In this document: piece after piece, positions 48,758 through 59,371 of the stretch | Position numbering within the stretch: position 1 is the first letter of the stretch | How the letters are laid out: every line of letters starts with the position of its first letter | Assembly: GCA_963682055.1 (NCBI GenBank) | Contig: OY821746.1 | Span: 26,354,481-26,418,480, forward strand | Direction of reading: 5' to 3' | DNA length: 64,000 bases | Source: Primula veris | Taxonomy: Eukaryota > Streptophyta > Magnoliopsida > Ericales > Primulaceae | Notes under the pieces: model-generated | What the model was told of the DNA's origin: nothing | What the model saw: only the letters and a program-made list of their open reading frames with translations | Databases searched by the model: none | Made by a program: the position numbers and the translations under genes

Positions 48758-49226
48758 GGGGTTTTTTTGCACTTTTATATACCATATTATTGACTTTTTG
48801 CAATTTTATATATCATACTACCATATATTTAATTTGTACATCATACTATCACTTTTCGGTGATTTTATACAATTTCATATAATAACTTTCGCCCACTCGA
48901 CTTTCACATATAACATCCACATTTTTTTTTTCCGTAATATCAGTTGCATATCTTGATCCATGTATCCTACTGGCCTCAAACTTATCATTCTCATTTCATA
49001 CCACATATTAATTATGTACAAACCTGTTTAAATTTTCAAGTATAGCTTGAACTTTAGGGCAAATAATGAAATATTTTCTTTTTTGAAGGAATTTTAATTT
49101 TATTGGACGGAAGTGTATAAAATCACCGAAAAGGGGTAGTATGGTGTACTAATTAAATAATCTTGTAGTATGGTGTACAAAATCGTAAAAAGTCAATAGT
49201 ATCGTGTACCAAAGTGTAAAAAACCG
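48758..49226. mobile_element. Long-TIR MITE inserted after codon 3 of the small ORF
   Basis: GGGGTTTTTTTGCACTTTTA at the left and the reverse of ...GTGTAAAAAACCG at the right are inverted and continue for over 50 bp. TGAACAAC at 48750-48757 and 49227-49234 is an 8-bp duplication. Unit 1 at 41757-41764 is the empty site. The insertion separates the ATG and first two Asn codons of the small ORF from the rest. Confidence 0.8.
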
Positions 49227-49321
49227 TGAACAACATTATCCTTCTTGCTTTTATCTTCTTCCTCTTCTTCATCCCCATGAGTGTATCATTTTCGTTTAGA
49301 GCTTCTGCTGTTGCCAAATGA
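49226..49321 (+). pseudogene. Small signal-peptide-like ORF, unit 2, displaced from its ATG
   Basis: After the MITE the duplicated target gives GTG-AAC-AAC in place of ATG-AAC-AAC. The rest reads IILLAFIFFLFFIPMSVSFS and ends RASAVAK, TGA. The hydrophobic core is conserved with unit 1. Confidence 0.35.
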
Positions 49322-49515
49322 AAAGAAATTCTAGATGTTTGAAGTACTTGAGAAGAAAAAAGAATATACCTTTTCTAAATAGGTATAAAAATGGCATGTT
49401 ACGATCCACAAAGCTACGACCTAACTGTAATGATTTTTATTTGATTTTGTGTGTAAGATCTAGCTAACTAATAAAAAAAAGTGAAAGACCTACATAAAGG
49501 ACATTAGATCGAGCT

Positions 49516-51165
49516 TACTACAAAAAAGGCCCTTGCACGCAACAAATTTGGATTCGTTTTGCGCGTTTCAATTGCTGTGGGGATCATTTCCCTCATACCA
49601 CTCTTTCGCTTTCTCCGTAATTCCAAATCTGGTCCCAGCTGGTTTTGGATCTGTTTCGTGGATGTGGAATTTACGGCCTTTTTCTCACCTATCACAAGGT
49701 ACAGAATTATGTTACGCGCAGTACTTTTTGGATTTGTTTCGTAATGTGTTCATACGTGTCTAATGACAGATTTGTTGCTAAGGTGATACACTGTCTTAGC
49801 ATTTGTTTTATTTGGTACTCATCGATTTTGGTCCTTTTTTTGCTCATTCTTCTCCCTTTTGGCTGGCTGTTCCGTTTGTCCGATTTTAAATCGAACACGG
49901 TAACTTTTTTGACTACACCACTTTTGGCTGCTTGAGTTTTGATGGGTTTCATAACTGTAGTTGATGTTTTATTTTAGGTTCTTATGTTTTCTTAGTAGAT
50001 TTTGGGTTTTATTTTAGGGGAAAAATACATTTAGTACACCAAACTATAGGTTTGTTAACGATTTGGGTACGCACCTTCCAAATTTTTCAATTTGGGTATC
50101 ACATTATAATAACTTTCCAATTTATGTGCCACCGTCTAAATAAATCACAGAATCATGTCACGTGACATTTGACAAACGTTAATTTGATAGGGTAATTTGA
50201 CAATTTTTAATAAAAATATGTCATCTTAGAAAAACTTTTTTCCCAATTTCACATATAATAAAAATTAGCACATAATCCAAATTTTTGTTATGTGAGAAAT
50301 TGGGGGAAATGTTTTTATAGGATGACATATTTTTATACAAAATTGTCAAATTACCTCTCAAATTAACGTTTGTCAAATATCACGTGACATGATGCCGTGA
50401 TTTATTTGGACGGTGGTACCTAAATTGAAAAGTTATTATAGTGGAGTAATCAAATTGAAAAATTTGAAAGTTGGGTATTCAAATCGTTAAAAACAAATAG
50501 TTTGGTGTACTAAACCTATAAAACCCCTTTATTTTAGTTGTAAAGTGTTTGGTGAATTAGACGATATGTGAAAGTTATTTCCAATTTCCCCTTTTTTACT
50601 GTTTGTATGATTTATTTATCGTTTCAATATTTACGTATGAGTGGTGATGGAGCTTGTCTTTGTGTTGGGTTTGATGATTTGATTGAGTGTTTGGCACTGA
50701 TTTGACGATTTTATGGGTGGGTAGCGATGGATTGGAGCACTCGGTTATGTTTTGGTTTTTCAGCCTTTGTTCGCGCTTTTAGATCGGGTAATTAGTATTC
50801 TGGCACCCTGATGGTAATCATTGAGCCACGACCAGCAGAATACTAGATCTTACTTGAGTTCATTTCGTCTACACCGAGCCCAACACTTTGATATCTTTGC
50901 TTTTTTCTCGACTTTTCGTTCAGGCTGCTTCATTGACAATTTTTCACTCTTCTATGTAATTATTGAGATGAGTTGTATTTTTGCTTACATTTTATTAGGA
51001 TAGATTTCGGCTAATTTCTTGAACGGGATGATTTAGGTGAACATTAAAGTTGTGTTATCGGTTATGTTTAGTCATTTGGAGCTTGTTCCAAAAATAATGA
51101 AACTTGTACTAGCGCACATTATTATCAATAATAATGAGTTATGTTCCTGTTTTAAAAAAAGAAGT
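49516..51165. other. Unclassified insert between units 2 and 3
   Basis: It replaces the end of unit 2 and about 600 bp of the start of unit 3. It is T-rich and UTR-like, ending near an A-run at 51156-51162 after TATCAATAATAATGAGTTATG, which suggests a retroposed transcript. No protein domain is recognised. A MULE-type foldback sits inside it. Confidence 0.35.
50018..50527. mobile_element. Foldback MITE, MULE type
   Basis: Almost the entire 510 bp is an inverted repeat. The left arm GGGAAAAATACATTTAGTAC pairs with the right arm (reverse GGGGTTTTATAGGTTTAGTA), and AACGATTTG, TTTTTCAATTTG, ATAATAACTTT and CACGTGACAT pair further in. TTTATTTTAG at 50008-50017 and 50528-50537 is a perfect 10-bp duplication. 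Confidence 0.85.
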
Positions 51166-51464
51166 ATTTAACTACATTATTTTGTAAGGAAACAATGGTA
51201 TATTTTGAACAATAATAAACCATATTATATGCGACCAACAGTACTTCTATATTGATATCCAGCAACAATTAATTTTAAGCAATCGATCTTATATCAACAG
51301 ACCATCTAGTTAGAAGAAAAATCATTTCCCATTTTTCCGCATAGCGTGATATTAAAGAAGCACGAAACTAAAGGGGAAATAGTCCTATATAGCATGATGA
51401 TGTTACTTATGGCATTCAAGCACGCTATGAAATAAGAAGAAAAAAAAAACTTGATGGTAACATT
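51166..51464. repeat. Tandem-array unit 3, part before Copia-C
   Basis: AACTACATTATTTTGTAAGG and TATCAACAGACCATCTAGTTA correspond to 43028 and 43151 in unit 2. It is interrupted by Copia-C at 51465 and resumes at 59372. Confidence 0.8.
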
Positions 51465-52080
51465 TGTTGGAAAAATTGTAGGAAAACATGTTTTTAAACA
51501 TGGTTGTTCCAAGTGGTCAGGGACCATCTTTGAGTCCATTTTCAATGTGACTACTCAGTTTTTCTGAGGCCATACTCAAAGCGTTTGAGTAGCTCGTATG
51601 ACGAGCTTCGCAACGGTATATCGCACGACCTATTCGGAGGAAGGGTGTGAATGATAATTGGACTCGAAGGTTGGTACTCGAAAGAGGAAATAAAGTCAAT
51701 GCTGGAAAATGAGAAAAGAAATGAGATTTAGCCCATGAGGGTTATCCCACATTGAAAAATCATGAGTGATTTTTACAATATATATACTAAGGTATCCCAT
51801 GTGGATAATTAAGTAGTGTGTCCACATACACATGTGTGTATTGTGTACCACACATGGACTTGCTCGTCGGGCGGGCTTGCTCGTCGGGAAAAAGTGCGCC
51901 TGTTCCAGTTCGGGAAAAGTGTTCCTGTTCGGGAAAAATGCACCTGTTCGGGAAAAGCTTCCAGCAAAGCTGTAACTGTTGCAATAAATATGAATTCATT
52001 GCAAAGTTAATACTACAGTTTCGAATTTCAAAAACTGACAGTAGTAAAGTGACTTTAATGGCTGAGATACTCAGCAAGCC

Positions 52081-52089
52081 TATAAATAG
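52081..52089 (+). promoter_or_regulatory. Copia-C LTR TATA box
   Basis: TATAAATAG; the 3' LTR has CTAAATAG at the same place (58619-58626), a one-base loss of the consensus. Confidence 0.7.
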
Positions 52090-52308
52090 GCAGATCCCCC
52101 ACATGTCATAACATACACAACATTCTGAAATAAAATACAGCAACATATATCATCTCTCAAAAATCAGCATTACATTTTAGAACCAGAGAGAACCACCCAC
52201 CAACAGCTCGACTTTGACTCGTCGCCAGTTTCCGGCGAGTCATCCGAGAGACGTTGTACCTTGGGATCGAAGCGCCAACGCACCCAGAAACCTTAAGGTG
52301 GTTGGGCG

Positions 52309-52321
52309 AATATCGGTTAAG
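52309..52321 (+). promoter_or_regulatory. LTR site complementary to the Copia-C primer site
   Basis: AATATCGGTTAAG here, and again in the 3' LTR at 58846-58858, is the exact reverse complement of 52848-52860. It lies about 195 nt downstream of the predicted transcript start, inside R. Confidence 0.8.
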
Positions 52322-52847
52322 GGCATACTGTTAACAGTAGCCTCGTCTAATTGTTTATTTACATTATGTCCAATTTTATTTCGCATTTAAATTCAGTTTT
52401 TTTTTCATTCTGTCCTTTCAATTCAGTATTTTAATTCAGTATTTTAATTTCCTGTACTTAGCTGTAGCTTTTATATTCTGTATTTACCTTTCTGTAATTT
52501 ACTTAAAGTACTGTTTATATTATGTAATTTCATTTCTGTAATTAGATTCTGTAATTAGATTAGTTTCAATTCAGTCATGTATTTTCAATTTAAAACATAA
52601 CAGTCCGGTTGTTAAGTTTATACTTTCCAGTCCAGCAGTTTCTATTTATTGCAAATCAGTACATCAGATTATTAATTAATAATAATCTGATAACGTTTGC
52701 TTTATTTACGTTTCAGTAACTACATGTTGTAATCATTAATTTCTGTATCAGTTTCGAAATTAATAAAGATTACACTGGTTTTTTGTTTATTATTGTTTAG
52801 TCCTTTATTTATTGTTAATTGTTATTTCGTACACGGAAACCAACAAT

Positions 52848-52860
52848 CTTAACCGATATT
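52848..52860 (+). promoter_or_regulatory. Copia-C candidate primer-binding site, self-complementary type
   Basis: CTTAACCGATATT starts two bases after the LTR, where copia primer sites lie. It lacks the TGGTA start expected of sites that pair with a tRNA CCA end. It pairs perfectly over 13 nt with the LTR site at 52309-52321, with G-U pairs extending the helix on both sides. Confidence 0.65.
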
Positions 52861-52874
52861 TGTTGTTTCTTTCG

Positions 52875-53078
52875 TGTATTAATTAATACAATTATTTAGT
52901 TTAAAAGGAATAATGCTTTTTTGTTTTCAATTCTAAATTATATTAGAAGTTGAATAACAAAGAAAAATTCCAAACAGTTTTATTTTGTTTTAGTGTCTTC
53001 TTGATACCAACCATATTGGTATTCAATAAGAATCATTTTTAATCCTTTTTGATATCAACCGTATTGGTATACAAAAGG
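52875..53078 (+). promoter_or_regulatory. Tandem hairpins in the Copia-C leader
   Basis: Four foldable segments follow the primer site. First, the perfect palindrome TGTATTAATTAATACA (52875-52890). Second, TTCTAA-6 nt-TTAGAA with outer CAA/TTG and TTGTT/AACAA pairs (52921-52960). Third, ATACCAA-CCATA-TTGGTAT (53004-53022) with outer TTCTT/AAGAA. Fourth, ATATCAA-CCGTA-TTGGTAT (53052-53070) with outer CCTTTTTG/CAAAAGG. The last two are diverged repeats whose stems stay paired. Confidence 0.55.
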
Positions 53079-53198
53079 GAAACAGTTTTAATTTATTGTT
53101 GAAATAAAATTCTTTTACAAACCCAAAGTTTAATTTTGGTGTGTTGTTTATAGAATTATTTGTACACGTATCTCATATGTATTGTATTGTCATTTTAG

Positions 53199-54356
53199 AT
53201 GACAAACACGTCGCCTATTCAGTTGCCTATCGGAAGTGGGCATGACCCAGTGGTTGGTGGAGATGTTCATAACACTGGGGGCGATGCGATTGTGGGGGCT
53301 ACCGTCGATGACGTAGCTGTAGCGGCTGAGGCCGCCGCGGCTGCGGCCATGGCGGATGCTACGGCCAAAGCTGAGGCTGCAGTCGAAGCAGCGGCCACGG
53401 CCAAGGCCGCAGCTAAGGCTGCAGCAAGAGCTAAGGCTGCGGCCAAGGGCAAGGCACCGATGTATTCGGCTGTGCCTACTTTGTCGACTTCTCATCTGGA
53501 GAAACCGAAAAAATTCAGGGGAGACAATTTTAAACGTTGGCAGCAAAAGATGCTGTTTTATCTCACGACCCTGAATCAGACTAGATTTCTTAAGGAGACT
53601 GCTCCCGTACTAAGCGAGGACGATCTGGACGAGCAGTCGTTCTCTGCGGTTGAGGCATGGGGACATGCCGACTACCTATGCAAGAACTATATCCTGTGTG
53701 CTCTAGATGACACGTTGTTCAGTGTTTTCGAGCCCAAAGCTACTGCAAAGGAGCTATGGGAAACTCTCGAAAATAAGTACAAAGTGAATAACGCTGGCAC
53801 AAAGAGATTTGTTGTCACGGACTTTCATGAGTACCGTATGACTGACAGCAGGGGTGTCATGGAGCAAGTTGAGGAGCTCCAACTCATTTACCATCGCCTT
53901 GAGGCTGAGGGGCTAGTGATTAATGAGCCTTTCCAGGTGGCACTCATGATTGAGAAATTGCCACCGTCTTGGAAAGACTTTCAAAACTACCTGAAGCACA
54001 AGCGAAAGGAAATGAGGCTGGAAGGGCTCATTGAGAAGCTCAATATCGAGGTGAGTAACCGTCGATCTGTGAGGAGAGTCGGTGGTGCTAACATCCCGAT
54101 GGCAAAGGCTAATGTGGTCGAAAGCTCCAACGTCAAACGGAAACGTTTTGACAATGGAGGCAGTGCTGTTGTCGCAAAGAAATTTACGGGAACCTGCTTT
54201 GTGTGTAACAGGACCGGCCATCGTGCCGTGGACTGTTATGACAATAAAGGCGCTGTTAAGCCTAAGCACCCCCCCCCCCCCCCCGAGGAACTTCAAAGGC
54301 AAGGGGAAGAGGAAAGCTCCAGCTCAGGCACATCTGGCCGAGGGAGGACGAGATGA
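53199..54356 (+). pseudogene. Copia-C gag
   Basis: ATG at 53199 directly follows a TTGTCATTTTAG acceptor-like sequence. Residues about 35-88 are an Ala/Lys/Glu-rich, GC-rich low-complexity stretch (AKAAAKAAARAKAAAKGKAP-like) unusual in copia gag. The UBN2 gag domain follows (KFRGDNFKRWQQKMLFYLTT, VEELQLIYHRL, LPPSWKDFQNYLKHKRKE), then the zinc knuckle CFVCNRTGHRAVDC (54195-54236). The frame passes through a C16 tract (54269-54284), after which it runs into meaningless sequence and ends at 54356. Protease continues in another frame, so gag and pol are now out of register by one base. Confidence 0.9.
54269..54284 (+). repeat. C16 homopolymer at the gag-protease junction
   Basis: Sixteen C residues encode prolines in either frame. 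The upstream (gag) and downstream (pol) frames differ by one base exactly here. Confidence 0.9.
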
Positions 54357-57300
54357 TGACCACTTTACTACTATGGTCTCTGAGGTGAATCTCGTGGGGA
54401 GCAACCCCAAAGAGTGGTGGCTGGATACCGGTGCCACGAGCCACATCTGCTCAACAAGGTGGATGTTTAAGACCTACGAGACAGTAGAGGAAGAAAGCTG
54501 CTTCATGGGAAATTCTGCTACTTCCAAGGTGGAAGGAAAAGGAATGGTGGTGATGAAGATGACCTCGGGAAAAGAGCTGAGGTTGACCAATGTGCTCCAT
54601 GTTCCGGATATCCGTAAGAATCTGGTATCCGGATCTGTGATAGTGAAGAATGGGTTCAAGCTAGTCTTAGAATCCGATAAAATTGTAATCACCAAAAATG
54701 ATGTCTATGTAGGCCATGGCTATATGACCAACGGCATGCTTAAGTTAAACGTAGAGACACCTGCTCCCAATAAAGGTGCTGAAGCTGAGGCTAGCACTAG
54801 TGATGTAATGACTGTTGCCCAAGAGGCCAATAAAAATTCTAATTTTGAGTATTTATTTGAGTCATTTCATTTGTGGCATGGTAGATTAGGTCACGTGAAT
54901 TATAATTCTTTAAAGAAATTAATATCACTAAAACTAATACCAAATTTCGTTTTTGATAAGCAACACAAATGTGAGATTTGTGTAGAGGCAAAATTAACGA
55001 AATCATCGTTTCAACATGTTGAACGAGAAAGTGAACCTCTCGGTCTAATACACACGGATGTACGCGACTTAAAGTTTATACAAACGCGAGGAGGGAAAAA
55101 GTACTTTATCACCTTTATAGATGATTGTACTAGATACTGCTACGTTTACTTAATGAGAAGTAAAGACGAAGCAGTTGAGAAATTCGCTCTTTATAAGACC
55201 GAAGTTGAAAATCAACTCAATAGAAAAATTAAAACATTGAGAAGTGATAGAGGCGGTGAATTTGAATCACCGTTTGAGCAGATATGCGCTGAAAGTGGCA
55301 TTATACATCAAACCACAGCCCCATACACTCCCGAGCAAAATGGGGTTGCTGAGCGTAAAAATAGAACACTAAAAGAAATGATGAATGCTATGCTAATCAG
55401 TTCTGGGTTACCCCAGAACATGTGGGGGGAAGCGATACTTTCCGCAAACTATGTTTTAAACATGTTACCGCATAAGAAGCGAGAAAAGACTCCATATGAA
55501 TTATGGAAAGGTTATCAACCTAGTTATAAGAACCTGCAGGTTTGGGGTTGTCTCGCAAAGGTCCTAGTTCCCACTCCTAAGAGGATGAGAATTGGTCCTA
55601 AAATGGTGGATTGTGTGTTCATCGGATATGCACATAATAGTAGTGCATATCGGTTTCTCGTACACAAGTCGGACAATCCCGATGTGCACGTAGATACGTA
55701 TATGGAAAGCCGAGAGGCCTCTTTCTTTGAGGATATCTTTCCCCATAAATTACCTACATCTGTAGCAACTGAAGAGTTGAACAGTGAAGGAAATGTGGGG
55801 GCAAGTGAACCGACAGAGAAAGAGGAAGAGTAAGAGCCTCAGCGCAGTAAAAGGGCAAGGAAGGAAACTTCCTTTGTACCAGATTTTTTAACCTTCATGG
55901 TTGAAGGAGAACCGGTGACATATAAACAAGCTATGTCAACACCGGATTCCCAATATTGGGAAGAAGCTATTCAAAATAAAATTGAATCAATCATGCAAAA
56001 CCACACTTGGGAACTAGTGGATCTTCCGAAAGAATGTAAGCCCCTAGGTCACAAGTGGATCTTCAAGAGGAAGTTAAGGGTTGACGGCACGATTGAAAAA
56101 TACAAGGTGAGACTTGTAGTAAAAGGCTTCAGGCAAACGGAAGGTGTCGATTATTTTGACACGTATCCTCCTATCTCCAGAAAAACATCAATCCGAATCG
56201 TCATTGCTCTCGCAGCTTTGTTTGATATGGAAATACATCAAATGGATGTAAAGACGGCGTTTCTAAATGGAGAACTGGAAGAAGAGATTTACATGGAACA
56301 ACCGGAAGGGTTTGTAGTTCCTGGTAAAGAGCACCAAGTGTGCAAACTTGTAAAGTCTTTATATGGACTCAAACAAGCTCCAAAGCAATGGCACGAGAAG
56401 TTTGATAGAATTATGCTATCAAACGGTTTTCACATTAATGAGTGTGATAAATGCGTCTACTCTAAAGGAAGTGGAAGAGACTGTGTCGTACTCTGTCTCT
56501 ATGTGGATGACATGATCATAATTGGGAGTAATGATAGAATCAGCTCCACAAAAAAAATGTTGTCACAACACTTCGATATGAAGGATCTGGGTATAGCTGA
56601 TGTAATACTTGGTATGAAGATTACCAAAACATTAGAAGGATATGCCTTGTCCCTAGGTCACTATGTTAAACAGGTATTAGACAAGTTTGACAAGGACAGT
56701 AAGGCTATGTCTAGAACCCCAATTGAGTTCAAATGTAACCTGAAAAAGAATTTCGGTAAAAGTGTGAATCAATTGGAGTTCTCTCGAGTCATAGGCAGTC
56801 TCATGTATATAATGAATTACACTAGACCAGACATAGCAAACTCAGTGATTAGACTGAGCAGGTACACCAGCAATCCGAATGAGGAACACTGGAAGACCAT
56901 AATGAAACTTCTCAGGTATATGAGGTTTTCATCCGATTACGGGCTGGACTATACCAGATATCCAGCGGTACTGGAAGGGTATTCAGATGCCAACTGGATA
57001 TCAGAATCCAATAGCACAAGGTCCACGAGTGGATATGTGTTTATAATGGGAGGAGCTGCTGTGTCTTGGAGATCCTCCAAACAAACGTGTATTGCAAGGT
57101 CTACTATGGAATCAGAATTCATAGCGTTAGACTTAGCAACCGAAGAGGCAGACTGGCTGAGAAGTCTATTGGAAGGAATTCCAATGTGGCCAAAACCTGT
57201 TCCCGCAATAAGCATGCATTGTGATAGTCAATCAACTATTGCGTGGGCTCAGGATCATATGTATAATGGAAAGTCTCGACATATACGTCGGAGACATAAA

Positions 57301-57462
57301 TCCGTAAGGGAATTGTTATCCAATGGTGTGGTGTCCTTAGATTTTGTAAGATCAAAGAAAAACATAGCGGATCCATTAACAAAAGGCTTGACTCAAGTAG
57401 GAGTCGAGACGTCATCGAACGGAATGGGATTAAAGCCCATTAAATTGGTGACCCCCCCATAG
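54285..57462 (+). pseudogene. Copia-C pol, one in-frame stop
   Basis: In the pol frame: protease DTGATSH (54424 onward), integrase HHCC finger (HLWHGRLGHVNY, CEICVEAKLTKSSF) and the D,D,E core (HTDVRD, SDRGGEF, YTPEQNGVAERKNR). A TAA at 55831-55833 follows, after which the same frame continues. RVT_2 follows with [17 protein letters not shown] and YVDD at 56500-56511, then RNase H ([49 protein letters not shown]), with the stop TAG at 57460-57462. All catalytic motifs look intact. Between pol and the 3' LTR, 557 bp carry no frame; no env-like gene is present. Confidence 0.92.
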
Positions 57463-58019
57463 GCAACCCAACCTAAACGGAATATTTCCTGATAGGTTCA
57501 AAGGGAAACTGAACTGTGAGGGCAACCGAACAAAGCACTCGGGAACCTGGAGTTCCCAGCCCATTTCCGCGATGACAGAGTGATAGACCTGTACCATTGT
57601 AAGGGTGAGCTTGAGGCTCTTAATGATCCAAGTAACTCGACGGTCGAGTAAAGTGAGTCAGGACACTTTCGACTTGGAACACCTATAACGAGTGTGTAAG
57701 GCCGGTACCATGTGATGAGCTTGGGCTAATTCACTAGAGCACTCAGTTGAAGTTGCCAAGGCAGTCCAGGCCAAATATGGACAACAACTAAAGGGCCTAG
57801 TACGTGGGTAGAGAGGGCACTGTGCGGGTGCCATTCTGGGATACACAAAGCTTGATGGTTCAAAGCTTTACAGCTACCTAATAGCAGTATTCTGGATGGT
57901 ATTCTGCTATGGCAGGTTCAAGGCGCGTGCTACCTGACCTTAGGCAGTGAACTTTTGTGGTTCTCTTGATTTGCATTTAGGACATGGGCTTTCGAGCCAA
58001 TTGCATTCATGTGGGGGAT
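57463..58019 (+). other. Copia-C 3' untranslated region and polypurine tract
   Basis: Non-coding. GTGGGGGAT at 58011-58019 abuts the 3' LTR as the polypurine tract. Confidence 0.75.
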
Positions 58020-59371
58020 TGTTGGAAAAATTGTAGGAAAACAGGTTTTTAAATATGGTTGTTCCAAGTGGTCAGGGACCATCTTTGAGTCAATTTTCGA
58101 TGCGACTACTCAGTTTTTCTGAGGCCATACTCAAAGCGTTTGAGTAGCTCGTACGACGAGCTTCGCAACGGTATATCGCATGACCTATTCGGAGGAAGGG
58201 TGTGAATGATAATTGGACTCGAATGTTGGTACTCGAAAGAGGAAATAAAGTCAATGCTGGAAAATGAGAAAAGAAATGGGATTTAACCCATGAGGGTTAT
58301 CCCACATTGAAAAATCATGAGTGATTTTTACAATATATATACTAAGGTATCCCATGTGGATATTAAGTAGTGTGTCCACATACACATGTGTGTATTGTGT
58401 ACCACACATGGGCTTGCTCGTCGGGAAAAAGTGCGCCTGTTCCAGTTCAGGAAAAGTGTTCCTGTTCGGGAAAAATGCACCTGTTCGGGAAAAGCATCCA
58501 GCAAAGCTGTAACTGTTGCAATAAATATGAATTCATTGCAAAGTTAATACTACAGTTTCGAATTTCGAAAACTGACAGTAGTAAAATGACTTTAATGGCT
58601 GAGATACTCAGCAAGCCTCTAAATAGGCAGACCCCCCACATGTCATAACATACACAACATTCTGAAATAAAATACAGCAACATATATCATCTCTCAAAAA
58701 TCAGCATTACATTTTAGAACCAGAGAGAACCACCCACCAACAGCTCGACCTTGACTCGTCGCCAGTTTCCGGCGAGTCATCCGAGAGACGTTGTACCTTG
58801 GGATCGAAGCGCCAACGCAACCAGAAACCTTAAGGTGGTTGGACGAATATCGGTTAAGTGCATACTATTAACACTAGCCTCGTCTAATTGTTTATTTACA
58901 TTCTGTCCAATTTTATTTCGCATTTAAATTCAGTTTTTTTTTTTCATTCTGTCCTTTCAATTCAGTATTTTAATTTCCTGTACTTAGCTGTAGCTTTTAT
59001 ATTCTGTATTTACCTTTCTGTAATTTACTTAAAGTACTGTTTCTATTATGTAATTTCATTTCTGTAATTAGATTCTGTAATTAGATTAGTTTCAATTCAC
59101 TCCTGTATTTTCAATTTAAAACAGAACAGTCCGGTTGTTAAGTTTATACTTTCCAGTCCAGCAGTTTCTATTTATTGCAAATCAGTACATCAGATTATTA
59201 ATTAATAATAATCTGATAACGTTTGCTTTATTTACGTTTCAGTTCCTACATGTTGTAATCATTAATTTCTCTATCAGTTTCGAAATTAATAAAGATTACA
59301 CTGGTTTTTTGTTTATTATTGTTTAGTCCTTTATTTATTGTTAATTTTTATTTCGTACACGGAAACCAACA
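58020..59371 (+). repeat. Copia-C 3' LTR
   Basis: 1352 bp, TGTTGGAAAAATTG to GGAAACCAACA, followed by the ACATT target copy. Confidence 0.92.

Larger units (their letters stand above)
42402..49515. repeat. Tandem-array unit 2 (~7.1 kb)
   Basis: It begins GTACTGTACTAATTACTTC and repeats the landmarks of unit 1 in the same order. Differences come mainly from insertions: about 240 bp at 42445-42685, the composite hAT at 44021-44995, the hAT at 45372-46382, a LINE tail at 46848-47400 and a MITE at 48758-49226. It lacks unit 1's 37.2-38.8 kb insertions. Confidence 0.8.
51465..52845 (+). repeat. Copia-C 5' LTR
   Basis: TGTTGGAAAAATTG to GGAAACCAACA. TATAAATAG at 52081-52089 is a clear TATA box, giving a start near 52112-52120. 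AATAAA at 52762-52767 is the likely polyadenylation signal, which makes R about 650-680 nt and U5 about 55 nt. Confidence 0.9.
51465..59371 (+). mobile_element. Copia-C: full-length Ty1/copia element with a self-complementary primer site
   Basis: LTRs at 51465-52845 (1381 bp) and 58020-59371 (1352 bp) are about 97% identical by eye. The length difference comes mostly from two short tandem duplications in the 5' LTR (near 51865-51890 and 52429-52445). ACATT duplications (51460-51464 and 59372-59376) fix the borders. Gag-pol carries a frameshift in a C16 tract and one TAA stop. The site after the 5' LTR does not match tRNA-Met but matches the reverse complement of its own LTR. The lineage is not assigned. 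Confidence 0.93.

Noticed and set aside
51787..52146. Open frames on both strands in the Copia-C LTR (also 58321-58683)
   Set aside because: They lie wholly in LTR U3/R sequence and differ between LTRs; chance frames.
54269..54284. Programmed frameshift signal as a firm call
   Set aside because: A C16 run has no recognised slippery heptamer with a downstream pseudoknot, and slippage or assembly error explains it more simply.
57463..58019. Env-like gene between pol and the 3' LTR of Copia-C
   Set aside because: No open frame of useful length and no membrane segment; ordinary 3' untranslated region.
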